Shown: positions 46,191 through 59,730, numbered from the stretch's first letter. The stretch: DNA of 64,000 bases from Chalara sp. BL73 (GCA_918026815.1 CAKJVC010000037.1:372001-436000); one strand, 5' to 3'. Notes: generated by a model not told the origin, from the sequence alone. Translations and numbers: made by a program.

Positions 46191-47005
46191 TCTGTGATAT
46201 TTTTAAGGGAAACTGTTAAAAGGCTCTATAGCTGACACACAAACAAGCGCTATCTGCTGATATCTTTCATAAAGCTTTTGCCTCTACTGTGACATTGAAA
46301 ATTTATGAACAGTTTTTATTGGCGAAACTCATTATAATGGCTAACGCTTTTGAGCAGAGAACGAAGGTTAGAAACAAGGTCCAACCATATATTGCGCAAA
46401 ATGCAAAGCTCAGTGAAGTATTTGGAAGGTTCAAACAACAGGTGGTTGAGTTGTAATGGCCTGGTTGGTAAGGAGTGCATGCATACATTATTTTCAAATA
46501 TGGGAATACAGCTTTTAGCTTGGGTGCTCGGTGGGCACCATAACGAAACACAATCGCATTAAATATCGTTTCTACCTTACCTTCAGAAAAGAATTAAACT
46601 TGGAAATGTGATTCCTTATGAGAGACAATTGGCCATAGAAATTTCCAACCAGCTGGTATGACCAAGCCTTGTGAAGGATCTTGAAAATTGCATCATGATA
46701 CGAAGTGACTCATTAGAGCTGTATTATTGCCAGTTCAAAAATTAATTGCTGATTTCTAATATGTAGCTTGGCCTTCGGTACAGGTTCTCTTCGTTCTTGC
46801 GTTATGAAAATGCAAAGGCTCACAAGCAAGCGACAATGCTCCATTGGTTGCACAGCCACGGGGCTGCGGTACAGCTGTCAATAGTTCCCCACCTCGCCTT
46901 CAGCTTCCTAGACTGCAATCGAAATAAACATTACATTTGCTCCTTGAATATTGCACTGGTTAGGCCAGCGTTACTGAACCCTGTTTGAATTTCCAGGACC
47001 ACATC
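46191..47005. other. Intergenic interval before the second HET gene
   Basis: About 800 bp, no gene seen. The right end should hold the HET promoter, but no clear TATA element is visible. Confidence 0.45.
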
Positions 47006-48748
47006 ATGCGTCTAATCAATACTCAAACATTGGGGCTTGAAGAATTCTTTGGGGATGATATTCCACGATATGCCATCCTCTCTCATACTTGGGTGCGCAA
47101 CCAGGAGGTAACTTTCCAGGAGTGGACAGCGAATTGTCGCGCACTTAGTCATATGAACGGACCAAAAAAGAAAGGATACGACAAGATTGAATCCGCCTGT
47201 CGTGTGGCTCAAAATAGTCGCCTGCAATATCTGTGGGTAGATACAAACTGCATTGATAAGTCAAGCTCGGCTGAACTTTCCGAGGCTATCAACTCGATGT
47301 TCTCGTGGTACAGCAAGAGCGCTGTCTGCTTTGCATATTTAGAAGATGTCTCAGCGGATGAACTACGTCTACACTACTATGGGGAGGAGCGCAATTACCC
47401 GAATAGAAACTTTGAAGAAAGTAAATGGTTCACTCGTGGTTGGACCCTTCAGGAGCTGATTGCTCCAGAAAATTTAGTATTCTATTCACGCGAATGGATA
47501 CTTTTGGGTACTAAGTACGATCTGCACTCTCGCATCAAGTTATGCACTGGCATTCCTAGAGAATTCATTGGGGGAGACCTTAAAGGAGCATCAAATGCAC
47601 AAATCATGTCATGGGCATCCACTAGGTCAACCACTCGATCTGAAGACATAGCCTATTGTTTGCTCGGACTATTCAAAATCAATATGCCCCTTTTGTATGG
47701 CGAAGGAAAACGGGCATTCTACCGTTTGCAGGAAGAGATAATACGGAAGTACAACGACCATTCGTTGTTTTGCTGGACCGCCACGCTACAATATTCTGAT
47801 GGATACCACCAAATCTTTAGCACGTCATCTATTTTGGCTTCTGAACCTCAAAGATTTGACTCACATAGGAACGTACGAGGGACGTTTAAGGACGATTGGA
47901 AGTCGCTCTCATACTCCTTGACCAATGCTGGGCTTCGCATACGACTGCCTCTCATCCAAACAATTCGCCCAGAATATTTTTATATCATGTTAGATGCAAA
48001 TCGCGAGCACGACCCGTTTGAACCTCTCGAAAAGCTTTGCATTTGTGTGTTTGGGTCACTGCGCTCAAGAGAGTTTGAACGATCATACGTTCGCCCAAGA
48101 GCCATTTCTTTGCCAACTTCTTGGGTATCAAGTTCTATTGAGATTTACCTAAGAACAGAGCACAGCAAACTTTCGCTCCCTCAACCTAATTCTAACCCTT
48201 TGAATTACGATTACTCCGCCTTGCTCCTATTCGAAGGTTTACACTACTATAAAACTTCATATCTTATCACTACTCATGTCCCCTGGCTAGGGACACAAGG
48301 TCCGTCGATGGAGTGTTTCGACGACTTCCGTAGTACGCTCGGTCTTCCACAGTCGCCGATGCCGAACGTCTACGGCGCCTTCTTTGATCTGCAAACTTGT
48401 GAAATTCATAATGAGTTTGAATTAATAGCCACTATTTTCATAGGCGTGATTTGCGACGCAGAAGGCACGAGGCAACAGCAGGAACCAGCCGCTATCAAAT
48501 GTCGGTGGATATACAAGGTGCAACCCCAGCTCGCCTCCAAGAACGATTTCATTCAAAGTGTGATGACTGACTTGGAGAATGGGATTCTCGCTACATCTAA
48601 TGAACAGTCTTCTGCCAAGGTAGAGCTCGAGCTTGCCTACCAATCATTTTCAGATTCACCTGGTAATCAAACACGGCCTGTTCTCATTCGTTTACGCGAT
48701 AAAGACCGAACGGTTGCTTTCGAACGAGATTTATTGACTAACTCCTGA
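47006..48748 (+). CDS. HET-domain protein, HET-E/D N-terminal type
   Basis: Intronless, 580 aa from ATG 47006; the frame extends upstream only with a non-ATG codon. The HET domain starts at once: MRLINTQTLGLEEFFGD, then PRYAILSHTW, GYDKIESACRVAQNSRLQYL, WVDTNCIDKSSSAELSEAIN, MFSWYSKSAVCFAYLEDV and SKWFTRGWTLQELIAPENLV. This is the version found at the N-terminus of many fungal incompatibility proteins. ASTRSTTRSEDIAYCLLGLF and MPLLYGEGKRAFYRLQEEII follow, also family features. After about residue 260 the C-terminal 320 residues have no domain I know and no NACHT or WD repeats. The likely role is in recognition of unlike individuals or stress-induced cell death. Complete by length. Confidence 0.88.
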   Translation: MRLINTQTLGLEEFFGDDIPRYAILSHTWVRNQEVTFQEWTANCRALSHMNGPKKKGYDKIESACRVAQNSRLQYLWVDTNCIDKSSSAELSEAINSMFSWYSKSAVCFAYLEDVSADELRLHYYGEERNYPNRNFEESKWFTRGWTLQELIAPENLVFYSREWILLGTKYDLHSRIKLCTGIPREFIGGDLKGASNAQIMSWASTRSTTRSEDIAYCLLGLFKINMPLLYGEGKRAFYRLQEEIIRKYNDHSLFCWTATLQYSDGYHQIFSTSSILASEPQRFDSHRNVRGTFKDDWKSLSYSLTNAGLRIRLPLIQTIRPEYFYIMLDANREHDPFEPLEKLCICVFGSLRSREFERSYVRPRAISLPTSWVSSSIEIYLRTEHSKLSLPQPNSNPLNYDYSALLLFEGLHYYKTSYLITTHVPWLGTQGPSMECFDDFRSTLGLPQSPMPNVYGAFFDLQTCEIHNEFELIATIFIGVICDAEGTRQQQEPAAIKCRWIYKVQPQLASKNDFIQSVMTDLENGILATSNEQSSAKVELELAYQSFSDSPGNQTRPVLIRLRDKDRTVAFERDLLTNS

Positions 48749-49699
48749 AATCAATCATTTCTATGGCATGTGGCATAAAAAGACGAAACACGCATTATCA
48801 ATGCAGGATCTAGTTTCATTTCTAGATTAGAAGAACTGCGATACATGCGGTACTTCCTTCGAAGATGTTGGAATTCCACTTTGCAAGCCTCTGTTACTCC
48901 TCCTTATCCATTCCGTCTCAAATACATCGGATATTTATTGTCAGCATAGGACTCTTACAGAGCAATTTTTGAAGATTGAGCAAATATCTGAACTACTAAA
49001 ATGGCGGCCTGTGCAAGTTAATGTTACACTCCTGCGGGACGAAAGCTTCTTTCATCATACAATATACTGTCGGTTAATTTTGTCATATAATTACGCCTTT
49101 TTGGGCTATCGTATTACCTTGCTAGTTGATTTTAGGTATTACTCAAATGAAAACTGCCAGTGCGTTGCAAAGATGACAACTGCCGATAATGCAAGTTTGG
49201 TGAGCGAACATCTCGAACCCGCCAACGTTAATACGTTCGATATCGTCTTTCCTTATATGTTCTAGCCTAAGTATCTGGCTGAAGTGGGTCTGAGCCTACC
49301 GCAATGCGGAGCTCGCAGAATCATGTAGCGCCTGACATTCTCCAAGCGCAGCAAATCGGATAAGGAGGCAGCATAGTACCCGTATCGAAGGTTATTCTAG
49401 AATAGGTTGACTCTTGCCAAAGTCGTTAATTATTATCAACATACCAACCTTCTTTGTTCAAGGATTACGCGGTTTTACCATTTTTTTGCCTATATTCTGC
49501 CACTACTTGGTTGATTGATCATATTGACTCACTTGGTCACACGAAATATTCCCCTACAAGAACCTCAACGCGGAATCATAAAATCGTAGTCTAATCTATG
49601 TTATCATAGAGCACGGTGGAAACAACGAATACAAATGCTGAGATATAGTATCATGAAAACTCCCCACGACAACTCGATCTTTACATAAAATACTAGGTC
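48749..49699. other. Intergenic interval
   Basis: About 950 bp; a 98-codon plus-strand frame (48969-49265) has no ATG-supported feature I recognise. No gene supported. Confidence 0.4.
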
Positions 49700-50420
49700 T
49701 TACAACACCATTTAAGCACGCTTGTTGCCTCCGACAAGGCATTGAGGGTTCATGACTATCTTTGTCCCGCTGGCGAAATCGGCCGAACACTCGAAGCAGA
49801 GGAATGATTGCTCGTACCAGTCGATTTGAATCATCCTTGTGGGGAACGGCCACATGTCAGGATACAAGAATTTACCGCTCGTGTCTACCAGCCGTCGAAA
49901 TCTGCAGTCATTCTATACCCTGACCAGCTCAACTATGACTGATCATAACTCTGCCCAAATGTGGGGAAGGTATTGATAGTTTCGAAGAAGTTGTAAATGC
50001 CAGATCCTGTTACATTGCGCAGGATTGTCTCTTTAGTGTGTCGCAACTATTACTCCATGTTGGATCCCATTCTTTTCCAATATCAGTCCATGGCTCGATC
50101 GAAGGGGCGACATATTCGAGAAGCTGGTTACTTGGGAATCCCACGTCATTCAAGTTCTGGATGGTATCATTCCATAGAACATGCGTATAGAGAAGGTTTC
50201 TGAAATGAGCCGCCGCCTTTGGCCGTCAGCAAGACTTGCAGCTCTCGGCAGAATAGCTAGGCTATTCCTCAGGGAAACCTTTGCGATAGGACCTAGGGGG
50301 GTGCACATAACCGTCATTCCAACAGCCATGATGAGCTGGACTAGTAGGTGCCAGCTTTCTTTGGCAAACAGGCGTTTTCGTAAAACTGCGGCGATGTCCC
50401 AACTTTCTCTAGGGCTCACA
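49700..50420 (-). pseudogene. Unidentified decayed gene remnant
   Basis: Minus-strand coding-like segments follow each other in different frames: HFRNLLYTHVLWNDTIQNLN, SNQLLEYVAPSIEPWTDIGK and EWDPTWSNSCDTLKR; then, one frame off, ILRNVTGSGIYNFFETINTF and PTFGQSYDQ; then LSWSGYRMTADFDGW; then FLYPDMWPFPTRMIQIDWYE and CFECSADFASGTKIVMNPQC ending GGNKRA and TAA near 49724. The natural ending and steady codon use show it was a gene. At least two frameshifts and internal stops show decay. I do not recognise the family. Confidence 0.45.
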
Positions 50421-52955
50421 AATTCAAGAAGTACAGAAGGTGGAGCATTTTTCTCGCTGCGCAGAACTCCAAGGATTCCTCGCTGCCACTAACATCAGGA
50501 GAAAGCCTAGAGTCCGATAGTGCCGAGTGCAGAAATGATCACGCTCAACGTAAGTTGGAGGTTGCTGAGCCTCTAGTGAGTAGAGAGGACAACCCACAGG
50601 AGACTCACGGCATCACGATTAGTGGTAGAGTCGGGTTGAGGTCCAGTATCTATTCGGATAGCACATTCAAGGGGTTGATGTTAAATTGAGTGGATAATAA
50701 GATGAAATTCTCTCAAATTCTACGGCAAGAGACTGCCCAAGGAGCCAATTCGCATTCACCGCATGCAGTAAGCATACTCCGTGAGAGTTAGAGGGTATTA
50801 TAGATATACCAAATATTTTTTCAAAGGCGAAACAAAGCGAACCTGCTTTCCAAATCTGCATCAACTATCAAGTACATATTAGGTGACCAAGCCACCATGA
50901 CTTTCGACAACACTGCCGCCTTTGACCAAAATAAGTGATTTATTTTCCGTGATCCACGTTGATCCCTCGTAGTGATCCTTTGATCATTATAGGACCGTAT
51001 GAATGATCTGCCTCGGCGACCAGCAAAACTTAAAACCAGTAGGTTAAATAGGTTGTCTATTATGTAAGAAAGTAATGCTTTGCCATACTGGTAGTGGTTA
51101 CTCGGCATTGTGGCACCTTCCAACATGGGACATACATTTGTGATCCAAGACGCGGGAAGGTCAACCGCACTTTATAGCTGACCGCCATGTTTACAGCGGC
51201 TTCAAGGGAGTCCTTGCTGTCGAATTCAAGTTACCTTTCCGATCAGATGAGCTCAGGGAGGCTTGTAGATGCAGACCTCATAGAGTTGTGTGCTTGAAAA
51301 TGATTAGGAATGGGATGCACTTTGTGCCCGAGACGCCTTTCTGTACGACGGACAGACCTAGTATTAAGAGGGTTAAGGGAGATGGGAGACGCTTGGAGGT
51401 AATACACAGCACACCATGAATAGAAACATTAAAATACACCGATGAGGCTGTTGAGAATAGCTGCCTACGGCTCACCGTCTCTCCTGGATGCGCTTGTGTA
51501 ACGTGGTGAAGATGATAAGTCCTAGGAAGCTTGGCTCAGCTTTGGGTGATGGTCCGTGCTCAACAGTTAACCTTACGCCTTGGCAATTGCAATTACACAA
51601 CTTCCATGAAAGACGATGCTCGCAAGCACTGGCCAGTCGTTGTCTTTGCTCTGGAGCATTACTCGCCTGTACTTGCTAAATATTGCCTACCATCGATTGG
51701 TGCTCATTTTTTACCATATATGCTTAGCGATCACATGCCCACCAATTTTCTATGGTTGTCCTCTTTTTTTCTTACCCTTTGGTGGCGGTACGGGCTTGCG
51801 TTGTAACATATTCCGTACACTCAACACGAGGCAACTAAGACCGAAAGCTGCGCTCGCCACCACCACCACCCATAGTAGAGTCATTTATCTGAAAAATAGC
51901 CATCTCATCCTCTCTCAGGGTTTCAAAATGATACCATTTATGCTTCAGTTATAATAAAGTCTTAAATTCTCGATTTATCGATCGAAATGGATGGAGACAT
52001 CATGGCTCATTCTTCGGTCTTGTTAAAATTGCGAGATAAACACCATCCAGTCATCGCGAGAACTCAAAAATAAATGTGAAACAATAACAGAGCCTCAAAT
52101 ATTTGCAGTTATACCCCGGCGTGCAACTTCCGTTGGTTGTTGTAATCTAGCTACATGACTGATCTGCATAAAACAGCATGCCCTAGCAAACTATTCTTGA
52201 TTCGACGTTACATCTTTTGTCACTCATTAATGGAACTAGCCACATGTATTTCTCGCTGTCCTAGATGTACTTATGTCATTTTCGGTGACTGGTCTGCTGC
52301 GGATTCCGACTTGCACTAAAGCTTCTAGCGGTCGTCAATAGCATGGCTCAACACCTTGTAACATGTATTATAACTGCGCAATGTCGAACTTAATTTAAAT
52401 AAAATGATTCCGTAAGTTGCTTGGAAATATGTAGGACACAAACTTGATTCTATAAAAACTTCAAACAAGTAACATTGGTACACAATTACATTAGGTACGA
52501 GAGCGGCTAAATTGACGATTAACCGGTCAGTACGCACTGCCCCCGCGCTTAAAGGACATATACACTATCTGAACTGGTTCAGAGAAGCCTCGTAACTTTA
52601 AGCGGAAATCCTTCGCCCATAACTCCAGTCATGCCAACGAAATGAGTGATATTGAGCCCAACAAGTCATGTCACAAGTCATGTAAAATTCCGGCGCTTTT
52701 GAGAAATGAAGCTGATTGCTAAATTATTATCAAAGCAACCAAATAGAAGAGGATAACTGATCTCTAGCTGATTGGCTGAGGAGAGTAAGCAGCCTGACAG
52801 TAAGTGACTTTTATTCTTCCTGACAACGCGTATCGCCCTGACAGTATGAGTTCCAAGAGACCGTGCTCAGCCAAGCTGATCCTGAATTGCTTTGCCCTGT
52901 CTGCTTAAACAAAGCTCATGCATAACATAGCTAATATTAACGGGCCTAAAATAGC
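50421..52955. other. Gene desert
   Basis: About 2.5 kb without a supported gene; only short frames on both strands. It lies at the 3' side of the large NACHT-ankyrin gene. Confidence 0.45.
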
Positions 52956-55900
52956 TCAATAATAGACAACCGTTCCACGCAGCTCTCGTCTGAGTTGTGC
53001 CATCTGTCGTGCTTTATCCAAGGAAGAGGCTCCATGGATGGGAGAATACAAGCCGGTGATTGGCACTTCCACAGTCATAATGCCAGACCACGGTGCAATT
53101 TCGTCTCCGTTGCAATCAGAAGAAGCTGATGCCCAGCAAATCTTCGGTTGCTCAGTGTGTCGCTCAACCAGAAGCCACCGGACAATCTCAGGATATTCCT
53201 TTGCCTCGACTATTGCAGCAGCCAACTTTCCATCTTTGTGTATGCATTGCTTAGCCCCAGCTCTAACCAGATACTTAACGATGGAAAATCGTCCCCACCG
53301 GCATGCAGCATGTAATGCGGGCCCATTTTGGCCGCCTTCATGATTCAGATCTGCCCCGTAACGAATGAGAAGGTCTAAAATTTTAAGACATCCTCCTCTG
53401 ACGGCCTGTAGCAGAGGACTGTCTTTTATTGCGATATGAGTGCTTTTATCGATTTCGCGAGAGATTAGGCTATTTGGAATCCGCTTAAACAGTGCTCTAA
53501 TGAACATGAAACGATCATCTTGTCCGTAGCGCCGTGAGGATATTATTCCGTCAAAGAGGGCGAAATCTAAGCTCCAGTTGAGCAAAAGGAACATAGTTTT
53601 GGCGCCACCTAAATGGACGGCGTCAATCGCTATATCTAACGGGAACCTTCTCTGAGTAGCCCTTGCGTATGGGTTACAGCCTTGTATTAAAAGATGAGAG
53701 AGCACCTGTGGGCTGCTCAAACTGGCAAAGTGAAGTATGGTTCTGTCAAACATGTCTTTATGCTGCAGAGATGCGCCTTCGGAGATCAAATATTCCAGCA
53801 CCAGATTATGCCCCTTTTCAGCTGCTAACATTGTTGCAGTCGCGCCTGTATGATCGCAATCATTTACCCTCGCTTTGCGTTCGATTAGAAACTTTACAGA
53901 AGTTAAGTATCCGTAGTTAGCGGCGATATGAAGTGGTGTAGATCCCCATGAGTTATAAGCATGGACGTTGGCACCGTAACTCAACAGTATTTTGGCTGCA
54001 TCAATGTTATTCTGGAATGCAGCGATGTGCAGGGCGGTAGCACCTTGTATTCCTGGAAAATCTGTGTTGACTAGGCGGTTATTCGTGTTGAGGGGGCGCC
54101 TGTTAGTCTTCAGGCGATGGACAATCCATAGGGGCCAAACTCTGCCCAATTTGGCAGCAATCTTAGTATCACAAACATTGATGTCTTTATATCCAAATAG
54201 CCGTCTAGGAGGGGAAGGAGGTGGGATCGGTGATGATTTTTGATCACTCGCGCCCTCTGCTAATCTCGCGGTTGAAGTTTGCTCTCTCTCACCACAATTT
54301 GTGTGGTTTGCGCAGCCCCGTTCGTGGAACCAATTGAGAAGAATCTCGAGTCCCTTAAGATTCTGGCAAGCAACAGCAAGGTGAAGAGGTGTCACTGCGG
54401 CTCGGAGGTAAAGGCTCTCCTCTGTGGAATTCTTCTCAAGCAGTTTCTTGAGAACTGTAGTGTAAGATTCAAAGCAGCTAGCTATGTGCAGTGCAGAGTA
54501 TCCACAAAGATTTCCCCAAATGTTGCACAGCACACCTGATGTATGAACGCCCTTATCCACTAGATATGCAGCGATGCTTGGGTGATTATACATAAGGGCA
54601 ACAGATACAAGATTACATCCACTGCAATGACTAAGCAGGTTATCTGAAATTTGCAACTTTCCAAGAACTTCTTGGCATAGGCTCAAATCTCCAGTGCGGC
54701 TAGCTATATAGAGAGCTTCTATATGTGAGCGATCCAGGATTGAGTTTGACTGGCGAAAATTTTCATCGCCCATAACATCTATACTTAGTTAATTAGAAAT
54801 AGGTGTTATCATGACGCAAGAGAACTCTACCTTGTCTAGCCTTGTGTTGCCTTAATGCCTCGACGACTTTCATGTGACTAAATTTTAAAGCGTAGATTTC
54901 TGGTGTGATACCCCGGAAATCAGGGTCGAGTAAACACTGATGTTCGAGTAGTGTCCTAGTTGTATCAAGATTGCCATTTATGGCTGCGCAGTGAATGGGC
55001 CGCTGTCCATTCCCCATTGTATAGTCCAGATTCGCTCCAAACTTTATAAGTGTTTCCACTGTCATCGCGCTTCCAAATGCTGCTGCAATGTGTATCGCAG
55101 ACCATCCCTCGCCATTTGGCAAATTAAGATCATTAATTATTTCGTGTGTTAAGATAAAGTCGATGCTCCCAGCGGCGCCATTAAAACAGGCTTGATGAAG
55201 GACATTGCATTTAGTAGCAATAGGAAGGCTTGGGTGAAACATTTGAAAGGTCAGTGTCCAATCAAGGTCCAAACTCCACAACTGCTTGAGGATGATGGGA
55301 TTGCCACTAGTTAACGCAAAGCAGATAATGTTCCAGCCGGAAGCTGTCTTGGCAGAAGTATCTGCACCCTTTTCCAACAACAACGAAACAACATCTGCTC
55401 TACCAACCTCAGCAGCAACCATCAGAGGGGTTTGAAAATGGATATTCCGTGAGTTAAGGTCTATACCACGATTACACAGGGCGCCCAATAAATTAACATC
55501 TGCATGTGACTGTTTTAAGCAGGCCAAATGAGGAAGATAATTGCCTTCCGCATCAGGCTCGTGGATTGCCGTCGAGCATGACAAGAGCTCATCGAAGAGG
55601 TCCTTCTCACAGCCGAAAAAACAAGCGGTCTGAATAGCGGACCATTTCCTTGTTTTGTACTTAGTCTGAAGGTTACTGTCTACACCCTTCGATAGAAGCA
55701 GTTGCGCGAGAGATGTTGCCTTCATCTCAATTGCCCAATTGAGTAAACGGTATGAAGCCACACCATATTTCAATTCATCTTGTAAAAAGTTCACATCCGT
55801 GATTGAATTTGCGATTGAAGTGACCAAGGAAATAAATGGCTGAAGAGCGAAAGTCATCTTCCGGTGCCGACCAGATTTAACTTGCTTCCTTCCAATCTTG

Positions 55901-58900
55901 AAGAGTAATTGAAGACATGAATCGCCGATAGTGTCTCTTTTATGAACATCTAAGCCACATGACAGGAAAAAGTTAAAATAGTGCTGCAGAGTGTCGTAAT
56001 TGAATGAGATTTCAAGAATTTTGTCATAAATAGTTAGGTGTTCTGTGTCAACCACATGGTTATCTTGCAAGGCATGCCAGCGGAATAAGTAGTGCAGGAT
56101 TGTCAAACCAGTGTTATCCTCTAGATTCACAGATTTCTCTGTCGCTAGGAGTCCAAGTATCTCATCTTCAATATATTCGCCGTCGTTGGCGTCAAACATC
56201 CACTCTCTTTTCAGCCAACAATGCAAAGGGGTAAATCCTTCATTGTTGGTTTTGTCCGGATCCAGGCCAGCATCGATTAAGAAGCTGACTATCTCAACAT
56301 CAGCATTCTGAGGAAGAAAATGCAAAGCATTTCTCCCGTCACCGGTTTCTTGGGTTAGATACGTCCCTTGCGTCTCGAGGAATCTCACAGCTACCATCGA
56401 ATTTACGAGAACTGCATAATGTATCAATCCGAGACCTTCTGGAGATATCAAGGGAAGATCTTCCAGATTATTCATGTGCTGCAAAAGCACTTCGAACGCT
56501 CCTCTGGACCGTGATTTCCCTGCGGTGTAGATAGGTATGAAATCCTCGCAAGTCATGTTTCGGGAATCTGGATTCTCATCCAGCTCGAGCAAGGCTTGTA
56601 ATCCAAGCACATTATCGTATTCTGCTGCATTATTCCATACGGTACAGTCATGGTTATCCACGACCGCAGTAGATGCGCCATGTTTGAGAAGTAAAGAAAC
56701 TACTTTACCACTCTTACTTTCTTGTGCTACCGCGCCATGAAGGGCGGTAGCACCATCAGCATTGAGTGCATTTACGTCAGCGCCACGAGACAATAGCAGC
56801 TCTGCGGCCATGCAAGAGTCATAGGAGGCGGCATCGTGTAGGAACGTATTAAGGAAGTCGTCACGACGATCAAGGAAATTTATGTTGCTATGCTGAAGAA
56901 TTTGCTCCATTATGGCTGTCTGATCGAATCGTATTGCTTTTTGAAAAATCATCTCCAAGTTAGCGCGCGACATATTCGAGAAACCATTCAGATTTATTTG
57001 TGGACCATGGATAATGACAAGCGGCTTCTCACGACAAGTCCGCTGATGCTCTACCGTAGCATTAAAAAGATCAAGTTTTATGCTCTCCTCTTGGCCCGTA
57101 GCTTCCAAAGTTGTAGTGAGATCATTGAGGGATTCCTCCCTACAATATATGTGACAACAATTTAAGCCCCGAAAATAAGTAAATATGTCGTGTTCCAGCG
57201 GCATCCCTAGCCTTACGAGCTCCAAAAAGGGTTGGAGGTTTGTGCCTGGATCTCTAGAAAGAACTAGAAGCATAAGTTTCGCCGTAGACCAAAGTATACC
57301 CTCATTATCTCTGAAGGAAGAACTGAGATCCGCACCATGTTGGACGAGTATTTGCATAATTCTCGACTTAGATTCCTTGAATGTGGGAGGGCCCATAGTC
57401 GCCGCATCGGCTACTTTCTGACCACTCAGTATATACCGTATTCGGAGAAATCCTAGAATGGCCCAGTGAAACGCAGTCCCGAGCTTACTCATTTGATTGA
57501 TGTACTCAGTGCTAGAAATAACAGAACAGAGCTCCGGCAATCCTAATGCAGCAGCCATGTGGAGTGGGCCTACGTTACCCATACATACTGCCCGTGTTGC
57601 CTGTTCAAAAATTTTGGGCCCGCCGAAGAACAGACGATCGCGGGCCCACGATAAGAACGAGTTTGATTTTGGTGAATTAAATAAATCCAGAACATATTGC
57701 GCGGTAGCAACATCCATGGTAATTTTGGAAAGGAGGCCGTCCCATGTAACGGCGACTTCACGGAAAGGATGCATTGCCTCATTCTTCTGCCACTCATCTA
57801 GATCTTCTATGACACTTCCATTGAAATCCTCTAGTGTAAGGTACGTGCAACAAGTTTTGGCGAGAATGGGGATGACGTAGCTTTTAGCTTGAGAAAAGGC
57901 CGCAAATGGTGAACCAGGATCTGATGCTAGTTGGAAGAGGAACTCTTGGACGGTGAAATGCGCCAACTCGATATGATTTCCGTCTTCGGTCTTCCGAATA
58001 AAGCTACTGCAGTGCAGTAGAATATCCTCTCCCTGACAAATAGCCTCATTATTAATTGCTTTATCTCCGTCATTGACCGAGATGGCTTCACAAATCGCAT
58101 CGATGGTCAACCTTGTGTGCCCATGAATGATCCACTGTAATGTGCGCTGGACAAGAACCTGTATGCTGGGATCTCCTTCAATTACACGCTCAAGTATTCG
58201 TTCATATGTTTTAAACAAAGTTGGAGGCAATGAGTTCAATGCCTTGCGTTTAGCGTCGTCCGTTGGGAGACCGGCAAGGAGATCCAACTGACAAGCCACC
58301 CAGCGGAACCTGTTTGTCAAAAGTTACCACAAACTACCCGTTTTCATTAATTGTAAATGGAAGAGGAACTTGATTGCACGAGCAGAAAATTTGGAGAGTA
58401 CATCTACATACATCCCTTGTGCCTTGTCAACTAGTGTTTTCTTAATATGATCTTTCAATTCTGGACTTCGGATGCACAGTCGCTCTCTACCAAATTTGGA
58501 CTGTCGTGCTTCAATTTCAGCAGCAACGTAGAGCTCAAGGTCTTCGCGATGGGCAGCTATCTCGATATGGCTGTATTCTTCTTGAAGAATTTGTCGGATA
58601 TCTTGCTCAGCTCGACTAGATAGGAGGCTCCTTACATTGCTTTGCTCTAATGTGAGAGAGACCAGAGACTGGACAGCTTCCGTTGTATGTAACCCGCACT
58701 CATCAAGGCCGTCTACTATAGCAGTGAAACTACCAAAGCATGATGTGATTTTACGAACTGCCTTCAATAACTCAAGAAAATCAGTTGCAGCTAACTCCCC
58801 ATTTAGAGCATGCAGATCGTCATACAGCTCCTGGAGAATGAGAAATGCAGCTTCGTTCTGTCTCGCTGCTTGCACCGCCAGGGAGCCGAAAATATTAACC

Positions 58901-59730
58901 GGATCTTGTGTGATGGTGCTTTTGTAGTCGCAGTAATAATATGCGACAGCATGATCGGGGCTACTTTCCTTGATGGCCTCTTCGATAACACACGCCGTTA
59001 AAATCGATTTACCTGCGCCGGGTATGCCGGAGAGCCAGAGTTTCGTGTTTCGAGTATGCATCCAGACGTCAAAAGCTTCACTTTCAGTTAGCCATAAGCC
59101 AGTGAGCGGGTGGTGAATCCTCAAATTTGTGCGGTGGGTAAGCTTGGGATCAACTCGTTCGAAGTACTTCAGAACCTTCTTGCGCTTTTCGTCTATCTTG
59201 ATGCGTGTCTCTGCCGCCAATCGCGCTTCATTAGCTTCTTTCATTTCTCTGATATCAGTCGCCATGATATCTTGACGCGACAGAGCCTTTAGCGCTGCCG
59301 CTAATGTATCTCCGCTTAATGACAAATTAATAGTGGTCTTGTGTTGTTCGATTTCCAAAAGAAGCTCCTTTACTTCGGCTTGAGAAAAGGGCCATTTAAG
59401 TTTTCTTACAGCAAGCTCAATTTTTGATTTGCCATCACCATGAATATCATGAGAATCTAATTTTTTCTGCATCTTCATCAAGGTCATGCGGCAAGCATGG
59501 ATATGATGCAGACGGCGAATTTCCCTGTCTGAATCATCCTCAAGCTCAGCAAAAACAAGTTGTAGACCATGTAGCAGACCGCTAAGTTCTCGGACAGCAT
59601 TCCCAAGATCCTTCATGTCGTTCTCTGATTTTTGGAAGGCCTTGGTGTATCGTAATATTCGAGTGAACACAGCGTCGGCGATTGCGACCAGGCCGGCGAC
59701 ACTACCAGCAATAGAAAGCGGATCTGCCAT
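52956..59730 (-). CDS. HeLo-like / NACHT / ankyrin STAND protein, 2,206 aa, three exons
   Basis: Exons 59730-58412, 58309-54831 and 54778-52956 keep frame across introns of 102 and 52 bp (GT-AG). The start MADPLSIAGSVAGLVAIAD matches the fungal STAND N-terminal/HeLo-like domain (about 1-130), related to membrane-damaging cell-death domains. A linker coiled region follows. The NACHT ATPase has Walker A GIPGAGKS (about 237) and Walker B FTAIVDGLDECG (about 342). Splice 1 restores the usual KAQGM|FRWVACQLD, and a winged-helix stretch follows (SLPPTLFKTYERIL). From about residue 690 to the end are many ankyrin repeats (for example GATALHGAVAQESK, GWSAIHIAAAFGS, WGSTPLHIAANYGYL). Splice 2 joins HKARQ|DVMGDENF. 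Such proteins sense ligands through repeats, oligomerise and start cell death or incompatibility. If splice 2 is not used, there would be two genes; in-frame joining with good signals favours one. Confidence 0.82.
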
